DNA from: Streptomyces fradiae ATCC 10745 = DSM 40063
GTDB lineage: Bacteria > Actinomycetota > Actinomycetes > Streptomycetales > Streptomycetaceae
Assembly (NCBI RefSeq): GCF_008704425.1
Contig: NZ_CP023696.1
Location: 496,001 to 560,000 of the forward strand
Reading direction: 5' to 3'
Length of the DNA stretch: 64,000 nt
Shown: positions 32,997 through 40,877 of the stretch, piece after piece
Layout of the letters: the number at the start of each line of letters is the position of its first letter
Position numbering within the stretch: the stretch's first letter is position 1
Notes under the pieces: model-generated
Database searches by the model: none
What the model was told of the DNA's origin: nothing
What the model saw: the letters and a program-made list of their open reading frames with translations, nothing else
Made by a program: the position numbers and the translations under genes

Positions 32997-33063
32997 TGAC
33001 CGCGCCGGACCGGGCCGGCGCGCTGGGTGACTGACCTCATCGACTGAGAGGCCGATCATCCCC

Positions 33064-33246
33064 ATGCCCAGACTGCTCGCCGCCTTCCTGACCTGCGTCG
33101 TCGCCGCCGCCCTCGCCGCGGGCGCCGCGTTCGCGATCGCCGCCGCCCTCGACACCGCACCGGAGCCGCGGAACGTGCCCCTCGTCACGTTCCCCGACCC
33201 ACCCGCCCCCGCGCCCTCCGGGACGTCCGCCCCGGCCGCGGGCTAG
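33064..33246 (+). CDS. Small single-pass membrane protein, hypothetical
   Basis: 60 residues: one strongly hydrophobic Ala-rich helix (LLAAFLTCVVAAALAAGAAFAIAAAL, about 4-29), then a short Pro-rich tail (PLVTFPDPPAPAPSG). Small proteins of this shape are common in actinobacteria (compare DUF2613), and I cannot assign a function. The ATG has GAGAGG about 12 bases upstream and a plausible promoter. It precedes the PucR-type regulator by 60 bases. Confidence 0.65.
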   Translation: MPRLLAAFLTCVVAAALAAGAAFAIAAALDTAPEPRNVPLVTFPDPPAPAPSGTSAPAAG

Positions 33247-33306
33247 CTTGTGCCCGTGCGGCCGGCCGGCCGAGCCCATGAGGACCCGACGTCCAGGAGC
33301 GGTGGT

Positions 33307-34521
33307 GTGGAAGCCTCGTCAGCGTGGCGCGACGTGCCACGGGAACGCAGGGCGCGGTTCGCCGCCCGTGCGCTGGAGCAGATCCCCGCACTCGCGCAGG
33401 ACATCCTCGCCGAGATCCGGCGGGAGTACCCGGGCCTGGTGTTCATCGCCGACGACTCCGGGGAGCCGAAGGCGCTGGTGGCGATCCGGCACGCGCTGGA
33501 GCTGTTCGTGGAGCAGATGGCCACCGGCTCGAGCCGGCCGAGCGCCCTCCCCGAGATCTTCCGGGACTTCGGGCGCGGCGAGGTCGCGCACGGGCGCAGC
33601 CTGGACTCCCTGCAGGGGATCTACCGGCTGGGGGTGCGCCTGTCCTGGCGGCGCATGGCGGAGATCGGCCAGCAGGCGGAGATCCCGTCCTCGGCCATGT
33701 ACGAGCTGGCCGAGTCGGCGTTCGAGTACCTCGACGTGATCGTGGCCCAGTCGGTACGCGGCTACGCCGAGGCCGTCGCCCGCCAGGCCGGGGAGCGGCT
33801 GCGGCTGCAGCGGCTCCTCGTCGACCTCCTGCTCGCCGAGCACCGCTCGGACCCGTCCGCCTTCCTCGCCGACCGCGCGGCCGACGTGGGCTGGCGGCTG
33901 CCCGAGAAGGTCGCGGTGGCCGTGCTGCTGCGTCCCGCCGAGGAGACCGTCGCCCCGGCCGTGGGCGACGAGGTGCTGCTCGACATGGAGGGCGAGCGGC
34001 CGCGCCTGGTCGTACCGGACCCGGACGCGCCCGGGCGCACGGAGCTGCTGCACCGGGCGGTCGCCGGCTGGTCCGGCGCGCTCGGCCCGTCGGTGCCGGT
34101 GGCGGAGGCGGCCGCGTCGCTGCGGTGGGCCGACGCCGCCGTCGGGATGATCGAGCGGGACCTGCTGCCGCACGGGCGGCTCCTGCACTGCGCGGAGCAC
34201 GTTGAGGCCCTGGTGCTGCTGCCCGCGGGCGTGCTGATCGACGACCTGGCGCGGCGGAGGCTGGCGCAGCTGGACGAGTCCGGCGGCCCGGCGCACGCCC
34301 ACCGGCTGGCCGAGACGCTGCTGGCGTGGCTGGAGACGCGGGGAGGCGCCCCGGAGGTGGCCGCCCGGCTCGGCGTCCATCCGCAGACCGTGCGCTACCG
34401 GCTGCGGCAGCTGCGCGAGCTGTGGGGCGACGACCTCGACGACCCGGACCGCCGCTTCGAACTGGAGCTGGTGCTCCGCGCCCGGCGGCTGCGCGGCGAG
34501 CTCGCCCCGCCACCCGGCTGA
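33307..34521 (+). CDS. PucR/CdaR-type helix-turn-helix transcriptional regulator
   Basis: 404 residues. The N-terminal region (about 1-170) is helical (RARFAARALEQIPALAQDILAEIRREY, then DSLQGIYRLGVRLSWRRMAEI), like RsbRD/PucR-associated sensor domains. The middle is a degenerate GGDEF-like segment. The C-terminal PucR HTH (about 340-400) reads TLLAWLETRGGAPEVAARLGVHPQTVRYRLRQLRELWGDDLDDPDRRFELELVL, the family's hallmark. The GTG at VEASSA is chosen for AGGAG seven bases upstream. No target genes can be named; it converges on the GH62 gene. Confidence 0.85.
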   Translation: MEASSAWRDVPRERRARFAARALEQIPALAQDILAEIRREYPGLVFIADDSGEPKALVAIRHALELFVEQMATGSSRPSALPEIFRDFGRGEVAHGRSLDSLQGIYRLGVRLSWRRMAEIGQQAEIPSSAMYELAESAFEYLDVIVAQSVRGYAEAVARQAGERLRLQRLLVDLLLAEHRSDPSAFLADRAADVGWRLPEKVAVAVLLRPAEETVAPAVGDEVLLDMEGERPRLVVPDPDAPGRTELLHRAVAGWSGALGPSVPVAEAAASLRWADAAVGMIERDLLPHGRLLHCAEHVEALVLLPAGVLIDDLARRRLAQLDESGGPAHAHRLAETLLAWLETRGGAPEVAARLGVHPQTVRYRLRQLRELWGDDLDDPDRRFELELVLRARRLRGELAPPPG

Positions 34522-34542
34522 CCGGGGGGCGGGGCGGGCGGA

Positions 34543-34573
34543 CCGCCCCGGCTGCGCGCCGTGGCCGGGGCGG
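34543..34573. terminator. Hairpin between convergent regulator and GH62 genes
   Basis: CCGCCCCGG (34543-34551) pairs perfectly with CCGGGGCGG (34565-34573) across 13 bases. It is a likely bidirectional terminator in the 118-base convergent gap. Confidence 0.5.
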
Positions 34574-34639
34574 CGGCGGGGCGGCGGCGGGGCGCTCGGC
34601 GCGCGGAAGCCGGGTGCGGAGCGGGGCGGGGCCGCGCCG

Positions 34640-36109
34640 TCAGCGCCGCAAGGTCAGCAGACCGGGCCGGTAGGGCCACAGGCCGTAGTCGCCGCCGGAG
34701 CCCGGGCTGCGCCCCTGGTAGAGCAGCTGGAGGTTGCAGGGGTCGACCGTGAAGGTCTGGTCGGCGCTGGTCCGGATCAGTTCACCGTGGCTGATGTCGT
34801 CGGTCCAGGTGGCGCCGCTGTTGGCCTTGCCGGCGAAGGGGTCGGCCTCGGTCGCGGCCTGCGGGGTCCAGGTGCCGCCGAGGCTGGTGGCCGTGAACGA
34901 GCGGAAGTACCGGCCCCGCGCGCCGATCGCCTCGACGATCATGAGGTAGCGGTCCTGGCCCTGGAGCTTGTAGACCTGCGGGGCTTCGAAGAGGTTGTTC
35001 CTCGTGTCGCTCATGACGACGGTCGAGGTCGAGCCGAAGCTGCCCGGGAAGTTCCCGATCGGCATGCTCGCCCGGTAGATCCTGCCGTTGTCGCCGGCGA
35101 AGAACAGGTACATGTTCGTGCCGTCGCCGATGAGCGTCTGGTCGATGGGACCCGTCACGGAGTCGGCGATGCTCCCGGAGAACAGCTCCCGCTCCGCCGA
35201 CCAGCCGTTCGGATCGGTGGGGTCGCTGGAGGTCCGGTACGAGAAGGCGGTCCTGCCCCACTGGTAGGCGAGCACCCACACCCGCTTCGGCGCGAAGTAG
35301 AAGAGGGTGGGCGCGACGACGGAGTGCGGCATCGTGTTCTGTCCGGCCGAGGCCATCTGCGACCAGTCGGTGAACGGGGTGAAGTTCATCGACCCCCAGC
35401 CGGCTCCCGTCCCCGCGGCGCCGTGCGTCGTCGCGTAGACGAGGTGCCTGCCGTCGTGGGGGGCGACGGTGAAGTCCTTGAGCGAGGCCCAGCCCGCCTT
35501 GGGCTGCGCGAGCGCGCCCGTCGACGTCCACCGGTACGTCGAGGGCAGGGCGCACGTGCCGGGGGCGCCGCCGACCTTGGCGAGCCGCCACTGCTGGTTG
35601 GCGCCGCCCCAGTCGTCGTACTGGACGATGTTCGCGCCGTCGGCCGTGGAGCCGCCCTGCACTTCGAGGGCCTTGCCGCTGTGGCGCGCGATGAGCCGCA
35701 CGTGGCCGTCCGGGCTGTCGGCGATCCGCCACTGCTGGTTGGTGCCGTTCAGGTCGGCCCACTGGACGACCGCGCCGCCGTTGGCGGTGGAGAAGTTGTG
35801 GACGTCCAGCACCTTGCCGGAGTGGCGGGACTCGACGCGGTAGTAGCCGCCGCCGGAGTCGACGAACCGCCATTGCTGCTGGTTCTGGTCGTTCCTGGTC
35901 CACTGGGTGATGCGGGCCCCGTCGCCGGTCGCCAGGTTGTGGACGTCCAGCGCCTTGCCGCTGTTGCGGTTGACCAGCACGTACCAGGCTCCGGTGTCGA
36001 CGGTCGCCGCGGCGGCGGGCGGGGCGCCGAGGAAGGCGGCCCCGAGCAGCAGGGACGACAGGACCGCGAGGACGAGACTCAGGACCAGGGGTGGAGGGCG
36101 AAACCTCAT
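34640..36109 (-). CDS. Secreted alpha-L-arabinofuranosidase, ricin-type CBM plus GH62
   Basis: 489 residues. Signal peptide about 1-36 (ends PPAAAA). A ricin B/CBM13-like trefoil at about 40-178 has three repeats of [15 protein letters not shown] type. The GH62 catalytic domain spans about 185-489: [21 protein letters not shown] (base aspartate), [25 protein letters not shown] and [26 protein letters not shown] (acid glutamate). GH62 enzymes release arabinose from arabinoxylan. The gene follows the xylo-oligosaccharide importer genes but has its own 274-base upstream region with the arabinose-type operator at 36303-36316, so it probably responds to arabinose. ATG precedes a clear signal peptide. 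Confidence 0.92.
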   Translation of the reverse strand: MRFRPPPLVLSLVLAVLSSLLLGAAFLGAPPAAAATVDTGAWYVLVNRNSGKALDVHNLATGDGARITQWTRNDQNQQQWRFVDSGGGYYRVESRHSGKVLDVHNFSTANGGAVVQWADLNGTNQQWRIADSPDGHVRLIARHSGKALEVQGGSTADGANIVQYDDWGGANQQWRLAKVGGAPGTCALPSTYRWTSTGALAQPKAGWASLKDFTVAPHDGRHLVYATTHGAAGTGAGWGSMNFTPFTDWSQMASAGQNTMPHSVVAPTLFYFAPKRVWVLAYQWGRTAFSYRTSSDPTDPNGWSAERELFSGSIADSVTGPIDQTLIGDGTNMYLFFAGDNGRIYRASMPIGNFPGSFGSTSTVVMSDTRNNLFEAPQVYKLQGQDRYLMIVEAIGARGRYFRSFTATSLGGTWTPQAATEADPFAGKANSGATWTDDISHGELIRTSADQTFTVDPCNLQLLYQGRSPGSGGDYGLWPYRPGLLTLRR

Positions 36110-36302
36110 CGGAACTCCTTGGGGGTGGAGGTGACCCGGCGAACCGTTGGGCGGCCGCCGGGGGCCGGGGACGGAGAGGGGGGCCGCGCGTCCGGGCGGG
36201 CTGTCCGCCCGGACACGCGGACCGCCCGGATGGCGGTGGTCCGCCGACGTGCCGGCGGCGAGCGGTCGCGGCCTGCCGGCGGCGGTCGGTCGCGGCCTGC
36301 CG

Positions 36303-36316
36303 TGTGAGCGCTCACA
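36303..36316. promoter_or_regulatory. Arabinose-type LacI operator upstream of GH62
   Basis: Perfect 14-base palindrome TGTGAGCGCTCACA. The same core occurs before araB (51089-51106) and in the divergent gap of the LacI gene and chvE operon (52873-52890). Confidence 0.75.
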
Positions 36317-36383
36317 ACGAGCGGCGCGTCAGCGCGGTCGGAGGTCTCACGAAGGGCTCCTCGGGGTGGGGTACGCGGGCGTG

Positions 36384-37214
36384 TCAGCCCTTGGTGGCGC
36401 CCGCGGTGAGGCCGCCGATCAGCTGGCGCTCGGCGACGGCGTAGAAGGCGAGCGCGGGGACCATGGCGAGCACGACGTACGCCAGGACGAGCGCGTAGTC
36501 GGTCGAGTACTGGCCCTGGAACTGCTGGACGCCGACCGGGATCGTCTGCCACTCCGGGCCGGTGAACACCAGCAGCGGCAGGAAGAAGTTGTTCCAGCTC
36601 GCGACGACCGCCAGCACCGAGACCGTGCCGAGGGCCGGACGGGCCATCGGCAGCAGGATCGTCCAGAAGAAGCGGAACCTGCCGCAGCCGTCCATGACGG
36701 CGGCCTCCTCGATCTCCGCCGGGATGGTCCGGAAGAAGCCGCGCAGGATGACGATCGTCATGGGGAGCCCGAAGGCGGCCTGCGGGAGGATCACCCCGAG
36801 CGGGTTGTCGAGCAGCCCGAAGGTGCGCAGCATGAGGAACAGCGGCAGGACGGCCACCGTGAACGGGAACATCAGCCCGATCGTGAACAGCGCGTAGAAC
36901 AGCTCCCTGCCCCGGAAGGCGTAGCGGGCCAGCACAAACGCCGCCATCGCGGCGGCCCCCACCGTGCAGCACGCCGTGCCGACCGCGATGAGCGTGCTGT
37001 TGGCGATCTGCCGCCAGAACATCGCGTCGCCGAGGATGCCGGTGTAGTTGCCGATCTTCCACCGCGCCGGGAGCCCGAACGGGTTCGTCGTCAGCTCACC
37101 GGTGCTCTTGAACCCGGAGACCACCGCGTAGACCAGCGGCACGGCGACGAACGCGCCGATCAGCCAGACCACGGCGTGCAGCGAGAGGCCGCGCACCGCC
37201 CGGCGGGCGTTCAC
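36384..37214 (-). CDS. CUT1 ABC permease (MalG type), xylo-oligosaccharide importer
   Basis: 276 residues, six helices, EAA loop EIEEAAVMDGCGRFRFFWTILLPMARP (about 185-211) and a C terminus ending ERQLIGGLTAGATKG, as in BxlG/MalG. The GTG start overlaps the stop of the upstream permease by four bases (GTGA). Together with the two genes upstream and the LacI-GH3-GH43 genes on the other strand, this resembles the Streptomyces bxl system for xylobiose uptake. No ATPase gene is present; a shared MsiK is expected. Confidence 0.9.
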   Translation of the reverse strand: MNARRAVRGLSLHAVVWLIGAFVAVPLVYAVVSGFKSTGELTTNPFGLPARWKIGNYTGILGDAMFWRQIANSTLIAVGTACCTVGAAAMAAFVLARYAFRGRELFYALFTIGLMFPFTVAVLPLFLMLRTFGLLDNPLGVILPQAAFGLPMTIVILRGFFRTIPAEIEEAAVMDGCGRFRFFWTILLPMARPALGTVSVLAVVASWNNFFLPLLVFTGPEWQTIPVGVQQFQGQYSTDYALVLAYVVLAMVPALAFYAVAERQLIGGLTAGATKG

Positions 37215-38200
37215 CGGCCGCCCCCCGTGGTGACGGCCCCGCTCAGGTCGCGGCGGAGCACGTACCGCTGGTAGAGGAGGGAGAAGACCAGGCTGATCAT
37301 GAACAGCACCACGCTGATCGCGCTGGCGTAGCCGACCTGGTACCGCTTGAAGCCGAACTGGAACATCGCGATCGCCATCGTCTCGGAGGAGTGGTTGGGC
37401 CCGCCCGCCGTCATGACCCAGACGAGGTCGAAGAGCTGGATGGACCCGATGATCGACAGGAAGACGCTGATCCGGATCGTCGGGCCGAGCAGCGGCAGCG
37501 TCACGTGCCGGAAGCGCTGCCAGGCGCCGGCGCCGTCGAGGGAGGCGGCTTCGAGGACCTCGGCCGGGATGCCCTGCAGTCCGGCGAGGAAGAGCATCAT
37601 GTGGAAGCCGAAGTACTTCCAGACCATGACCGTGAAGAGGGTCGGCATGACGGTCGAGGGGTCGGCGAGCCACCGCCCCCGCAGCCCCTCCAGGCCCAGG
37701 AGGCCGGCGAGGTGGTCGGCCATCCCGGCGCCGGGCAGGAAGATCATCGTGAAGAGGACCGCCGTGACCACCTCGGAGAGGATGTACGGCGCGAAGAAGA
37801 GCGTCCGGTAGACGGCCCGGCCCCGCAGCCGCTGGTTCAGCAGGACCGCCGTGAGCAGCGCGAACGGCAGCTGCACCGTGACCGACAGGACGATCAGGTA
37901 CAGCCCGCGCCCCAGATCGCCGAGGAAGACCTCGTCGCCGAAGAGCCTGGTGTAGTTCCCGAAGCCGGCGAAGTCGTCCATGGGGCCGATCCCGCCCCAG
38001 GTGAAGAAGCCGGTGTAGACGGCGACGGCGATCGGGGCGAGGACGAACACGCAGAAGAGGACCAGGGCCGGGAGGAGGAACCAGGCCAGGGAGACCCAGT
38101 CCGCCCCACCGCGCGGGAGCCGCCGGACCGGGGCTGGCGGGCGCGCCGGCACGGCCTCGCGCGTCCGCTCCGCCGTCGGGGTGGACACGGGGCTAGGCAC
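37211..38200 (-). CDS. CUT1 ABC permease (MalF type), xylo-oligosaccharide importer
   Basis: 329 residues. A cytoplasmic Pro/Arg tail of about 35 residues, then six helices. The EAA loop EVLEAASLDGAGAWQRFRHVTLPLLGP lies at about 220-246. The ending YASAISVVLFMISLVFSLLYQRYVLRRD is typical of MalF-like subunits. The ATG overlaps the binding-protein gene by eight bases, and the downstream permease start overlaps its stop, so translation of all three subunits is coupled. Confidence 0.9.
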   Translation of the reverse strand: MPSPVSTPTAERTREAVPARPPAPVRRLPRGGADWVSLAWFLLPALVLFCVFVLAPIAVAVYTGFFTWGGIGPMDDFAGFGNYTRLFGDEVFLGDLGRGLYLIVLSVTVQLPFALLTAVLLNQRLRGRAVYRTLFFAPYILSEVVTAVLFTMIFLPGAGMADHLAGLLGLEGLRGRWLADPSTVMPTLFTVMVWKYFGFHMMLFLAGLQGIPAEVLEAASLDGAGAWQRFRHVTLPLLGPTIRISVFLSIIGSIQLFDLVWVMTAGGPNHSSETMAIAMFQFGFKRYQVGYASAISVVLFMISLVFSLLYQRYVLRRDLSGAVTTGGGR

Positions 38201-39482
38201 TCTTCGCGGCCTCGGTGATCGACGCGGTGACCTCCCGGGGCGTCTTCCTGCCCGCGATGAGGTCGGCGACGCTGTCGTTGACCTCCTGGCCGACCGCCGG
38301 CGGGTAGGCCTGGTCGAGGAAGAGCTGGAAGCCGGTCGCCCTGACCAGGCTGTCGGCCACGAGCCTCCGGTCGGGGTCGGTGAGCCCGCTCTCCGCGCCC
38401 TTGACCACCGGCAGGTAGCCGCCCGAGGCCAGCAGCTTGGACTGGTTGTCCAGCACGAAGAACCTCAGGAAGTCCAGCGCCTCCTTCGGGGCGCCCTTGC
38501 GCAGGGCGAATCCGTTGCCGCCGCCGAAGACCTCGGTGACCCGGCCCGCGCCGCCGTCGACCGTCGGGAAGGGGAAGAAGCCCAGGTCGGCTCCGAGGCC
38601 GGCGCCCGCGTCCTGCTGCACCGACGGCCCCCACTGCCCCATCAGCTCCATGGCGGCCTTGCCGTTGCCCATGGTCGCGGCCTGTCCGCCGGGGGTGGAG
38701 TAGCCGGCCCCCAGAAAGCCCGTCTGGAACGGCCGGAGGTCGGCCAGCTCCTTGAGGTGCTCCCCCGCCCGTACGAAGCCCGGGCCGGTGAAGTCCCCGG
38801 TGGCCGCGGCCTGCCGCAGCGCGGGGAGGCCGGCGACGCGCATCGCGAGGTAGGCCCAGTAGTAGTGGCCCGGCCACTTCTCCTTGCCCGCGAGGGCGAT
38901 CGGGGTGACGCCCGCCGCCTTGAGCTTCCCGACGGCCTCCAGGAACCCGGCCCAGGTGGCCGGCGGGGCGGTGATGCCGGCCCTGGCGAAGAGCCTCTTG
39001 TTGTACCAGAACCCGACCATGCCGATGTCGTACGGCACCGCGTAGGTCCGGCGGTCGAACCGGTACGCCTCCAGGGAGACCGGGGTGAGCCGGGACGACC
39101 AGTCGAGCACGTCGGTGAGGTCCTCCACCAGCCCCGCGTCGACCTGCTGCCGCAGCACGCCGCCGCCCCAGGTCTGGAAGACGTCGGGGAGCCGGCCCGA
39201 GGACGTGGTGGCGGTCAGCTTGGACTTGAACGCCTCGTTCTCCAGCGAGGTCGTCTTGATCACGACGTCCGGGCGGGCGGCCGTGAACGCGGCGGAGATC
39301 TCGGGGAAGAGGGACCTGCCCGGTTCCGTCGTGGCGATGTTCCACCAGGCGAGGGACACCTTGCCGTCGGCCGCCCCGCCGTCGGACCCGCCGGATCCGC
39401 AGGCCGCGGTCAGGGAGACGGACAGGGCGGTCAAGCCCGAGAGCGCCAGGAAGCTTCGCCGGCTCGGGAGGGTGCTGGCCAT
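38193..39482 (-). CDS. Sugar-binding lipoprotein of the xylo-oligosaccharide importer (BxlE-like)
   Basis: 429 residues. The signal carries both a twin-arginine motif (PSRRSFLALSG) and a lipobox (LTAAC), so it is a Tat-exported lipoprotein. The mature part shows family 1 solute-binding features: VSLAWWNIATTEPGRSLFPEIS, SSGRLPDVFQTWGGGVLRQQVDAG, YAVPYDIGMVGFWYNKRLFARAGI. It is first in the importer operon, transcribed divergently from the LacI regulator. Gene order and the neighbouring xylosidases argue for xylobiose/xylotriose as ligand (inference). Confidence 0.9.
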   Translation of the reverse strand: MASTLPSRRSFLALSGLTALSVSLTAACGSGGSDGGAADGKVSLAWWNIATTEPGRSLFPEISAAFTAARPDVVIKTTSLENEAFKSKLTATTSSGRLPDVFQTWGGGVLRQQVDAGLVEDLTDVLDWSSRLTPVSLEAYRFDRRTYAVPYDIGMVGFWYNKRLFARAGITAPPATWAGFLEAVGKLKAAGVTPIALAGKEKWPGHYYWAYLAMRVAGLPALRQAAATGDFTGPGFVRAGEHLKELADLRPFQTGFLGAGYSTPGGQAATMGNGKAAMELMGQWGPSVQQDAGAGLGADLGFFPFPTVDGGAGRVTEVFGGGNGFALRKGAPKEALDFLRFFVLDNQSKLLASGGYLPVVKGAESGLTDPDRRLVADSLVRATGFQLFLDQAYPPAVGQEVNDSVADLIAGRKTPREVTASITEAAKSA

Positions 39483-39535
39483 GGGACCTCCGGGGTGGGG
39501 GAATACCGGTGGACGCCGGCTCGATCCTCGAAAAG

Positions 39536-39545
39536 GTTTCGAAAC
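39536..39545. promoter_or_regulatory. Xylan-type operator GTTTCGAAAC
   Basis: Perfect 10-base palindrome lying just downstream of the predicted importer RNA start, where a bound repressor would act as a roadblock. Related TCGAAAC elements precede xlnA (44946-44963), and GCGAAAGTTTTGCG occurs at 39674-39687. Confidence 0.6.
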
Positions 39546-39568
39546 TCTCTCGGAACCGGCGCTGCCAC

Positions 39569-39597
39569 AACCTAGGAAGGCGGGGCCTGGCGGTCAA
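39569..39597 (-). promoter_or_regulatory. Promoter of the xylo-oligosaccharide importer operon
   Basis: Minus strand TTGACC (39597-39592), a 17-base spacer and TAGGTT (39574-39569). Confidence 0.6.
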
Positions 39598-39740
39598 GGG
39601 CTCGCGTCGAACTGTTCTCTCCCTCCACGGTGTTGGTGGGCTTGACAAGCAGGCAGGACCGCCCGGAAACTCGGCGAAAGTTTTGCGATACCTGTCGCCG
39701 GCCGAAGGCGGGCGGGGCCCCGGCCCGGTCCGGGTCCGCG

Positions 39741-39838
39741 CCCCGGTCCGAGTCGTGGTCCGAGCCCCGGTCCGAGTCGTGGTCCGAGCCCTGGCCTGGT
39801 CCGAGCCGCAGTCCGAGTCAGCGTCCGCGTTCGCGTCC
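39741..39838 (+). repeat. 24-bp tandem repeat in the leader of the LacI regulator
   Basis: Two perfect 24-base units at 39741-39764 and 39765-39788 (each begins CCCCGGTCCGAGTCG), followed by degenerate GGTCCGAG-type units to about 39838. It ends a few bases before the ribosome site of the regulator. Confidence 0.75.
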
Positions 39839-39854
39839 GCACGGAGGAGAGCAG

Positions 39855-40868
39855 TTGAGCGAGCAGCGCCCGACCCTGGCCGTCATCGCCGCGGAGGCGG
39901 GGGTCTCCCAAGCCACCGTGTCGAAGGTGATCAACGGCCGCTCCGATGTCGCGCCCTCGACACGCGAGCGGATCGAGGAACTGCTGCGGGCCCGCAACTA
40001 CCTCCCGCCCGGCCGGCAGGGCAGGGCCCGCAGATCGGGTCTCGTCGACCTGATCATCGGCGGTCTGGACAGCGCGTGGGCGGTGGAGATCCTGCGCGGC
40101 GTCGAGGCCGAGTGCGCCCGGCGGAGCGTCGGCACCGTCGTGTCGCTCGTCCCGCCGGGCGAGGCCGCGCCGTCGGGCTGGCCCGCGCTGCCGGCCCTGC
40201 ACCAGAGCGACGGCGTCATCCTCGTCACCGCCTCGGTCACCCAGGCCCAGCGCGCCCAGGTCGAACGGACCGGGGCGGCGCTGGTCGTCATCGACCCGAT
40301 CGACCTGCCGGGCGGCGGCGTGCCGAGCATCGGGGCGACCAACTGGGCCGGCGGCCTCGCCGCCACCGAGCACCTGCTGGAGCTGGGGCACCGCCGGATC
40401 GCCGCGATCGGCGGGCGGAAGGAGATGCTCTGCAGCCAGGCCCGCGTCGACGGCTACCGGGCCGCGCTGGAGCGGGCCGGGATCGAGGTCGACCGCGACC
40501 TGATCCGCTTCGGGGACTTCCAGCACGAAGGCGGCTTCCGGTGCGCCCGGGAGCTGCTCGCCCTCCCCGAGCCGCCGACCGCCGTCTTCGCCGGCAGCGA
40601 CCAGCAGGCGATGGGCGTCTACGAAGCCGCCCGGCAGGCCGGACTGAGCGTTCCGCGGGACCTCAGCGTGGTCGGCTTCGACGACCTGCCGATGTGCGAC
40701 TGGCTGTCGCCGCCGCTGACGACGGTGCGTCAGCCGCTGGAGGAGATGGGCCGTGTCGCCGCCCGCACGCTGTTCCAGCTTCTGGAGGGCCAGGCCCTCG
40801 TCAGCCCCCGGGTGGAGCTCTCGACCGAGCTGAAGGTCCGCCTCTCCACCGCCCCGCCTCGTCCCTAG
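39855..40868 (+). CDS. LacI-family regulator of xylo-oligosaccharide genes (BxlR-like)
   Basis: 337 residues. The N-terminal LacI HTH (LAVIAAEAGVSQATVSKVINGRSDVAPSTRERIEELL, about 9-45) with hinge is followed by a periplasmic-binding-like effector domain (GLVDLIIGGLDSAWAVEILRGVE; GATNWAGGLAATEHLLELGHRRIAAIGG; PTAVFAGSDQQAMGVYEAARQAGL; LSVVGFDDLPMCDWLSPPLTTVRQP). The TTG start is chosen because GGAGGAG lies seven bases upstream; the frame continues upstream only through the tandem repeat. It probably represses the divergent importer and the co-transcribed GH3 and GH43 genes, with a xylo-oligosaccharide inducer (inference from context). Confidence 0.9.
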   Translation: MSEQRPTLAVIAAEAGVSQATVSKVINGRSDVAPSTRERIEELLRARNYLPPGRQGRARRSGLVDLIIGGLDSAWAVEILRGVEAECARRSVGTVVSLVPPGEAAPSGWPALPALHQSDGVILVTASVTQAQRAQVERTGAALVVIDPIDLPGGGVPSIGATNWAGGLAATEHLLELGHRRIAAIGGRKEMLCSQARVDGYRAALERAGIEVDRDLIRFGDFQHEGGFRCARELLALPEPPTAVFAGSDQQAMGVYEAARQAGLSVPRDLSVVGFDDLPMCDWLSPPLTTVRQPLEEMGRVAARTLFQLLEGQALVSPRVELSTELKVRLSTAPPRP

Positions 40869-40877
40869 GAGACCCCC

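Larger units (their letters stand above)
39483..39854. other. Divergent control region of importer and LacI regulator
   Basis: 372 bases without a gene. It contains the minus-strand importer promoter, a perfect GTTTCGAAAC palindrome (39536-39545), a related GCGAAAGTTTTGCG element (39674-39687) and a 24-base tandem repeat in the leader of the regulator. Confidence 0.6.

Noticed and set aside
39630..39854. N-terminal extension of the LacI regulator through the tandem repeat
   Set aside because: It would add a Ser/Glu/Arg repeat before the HTH, which normally begins the protein. The TTG at 39855 has an excellent ribosome site.
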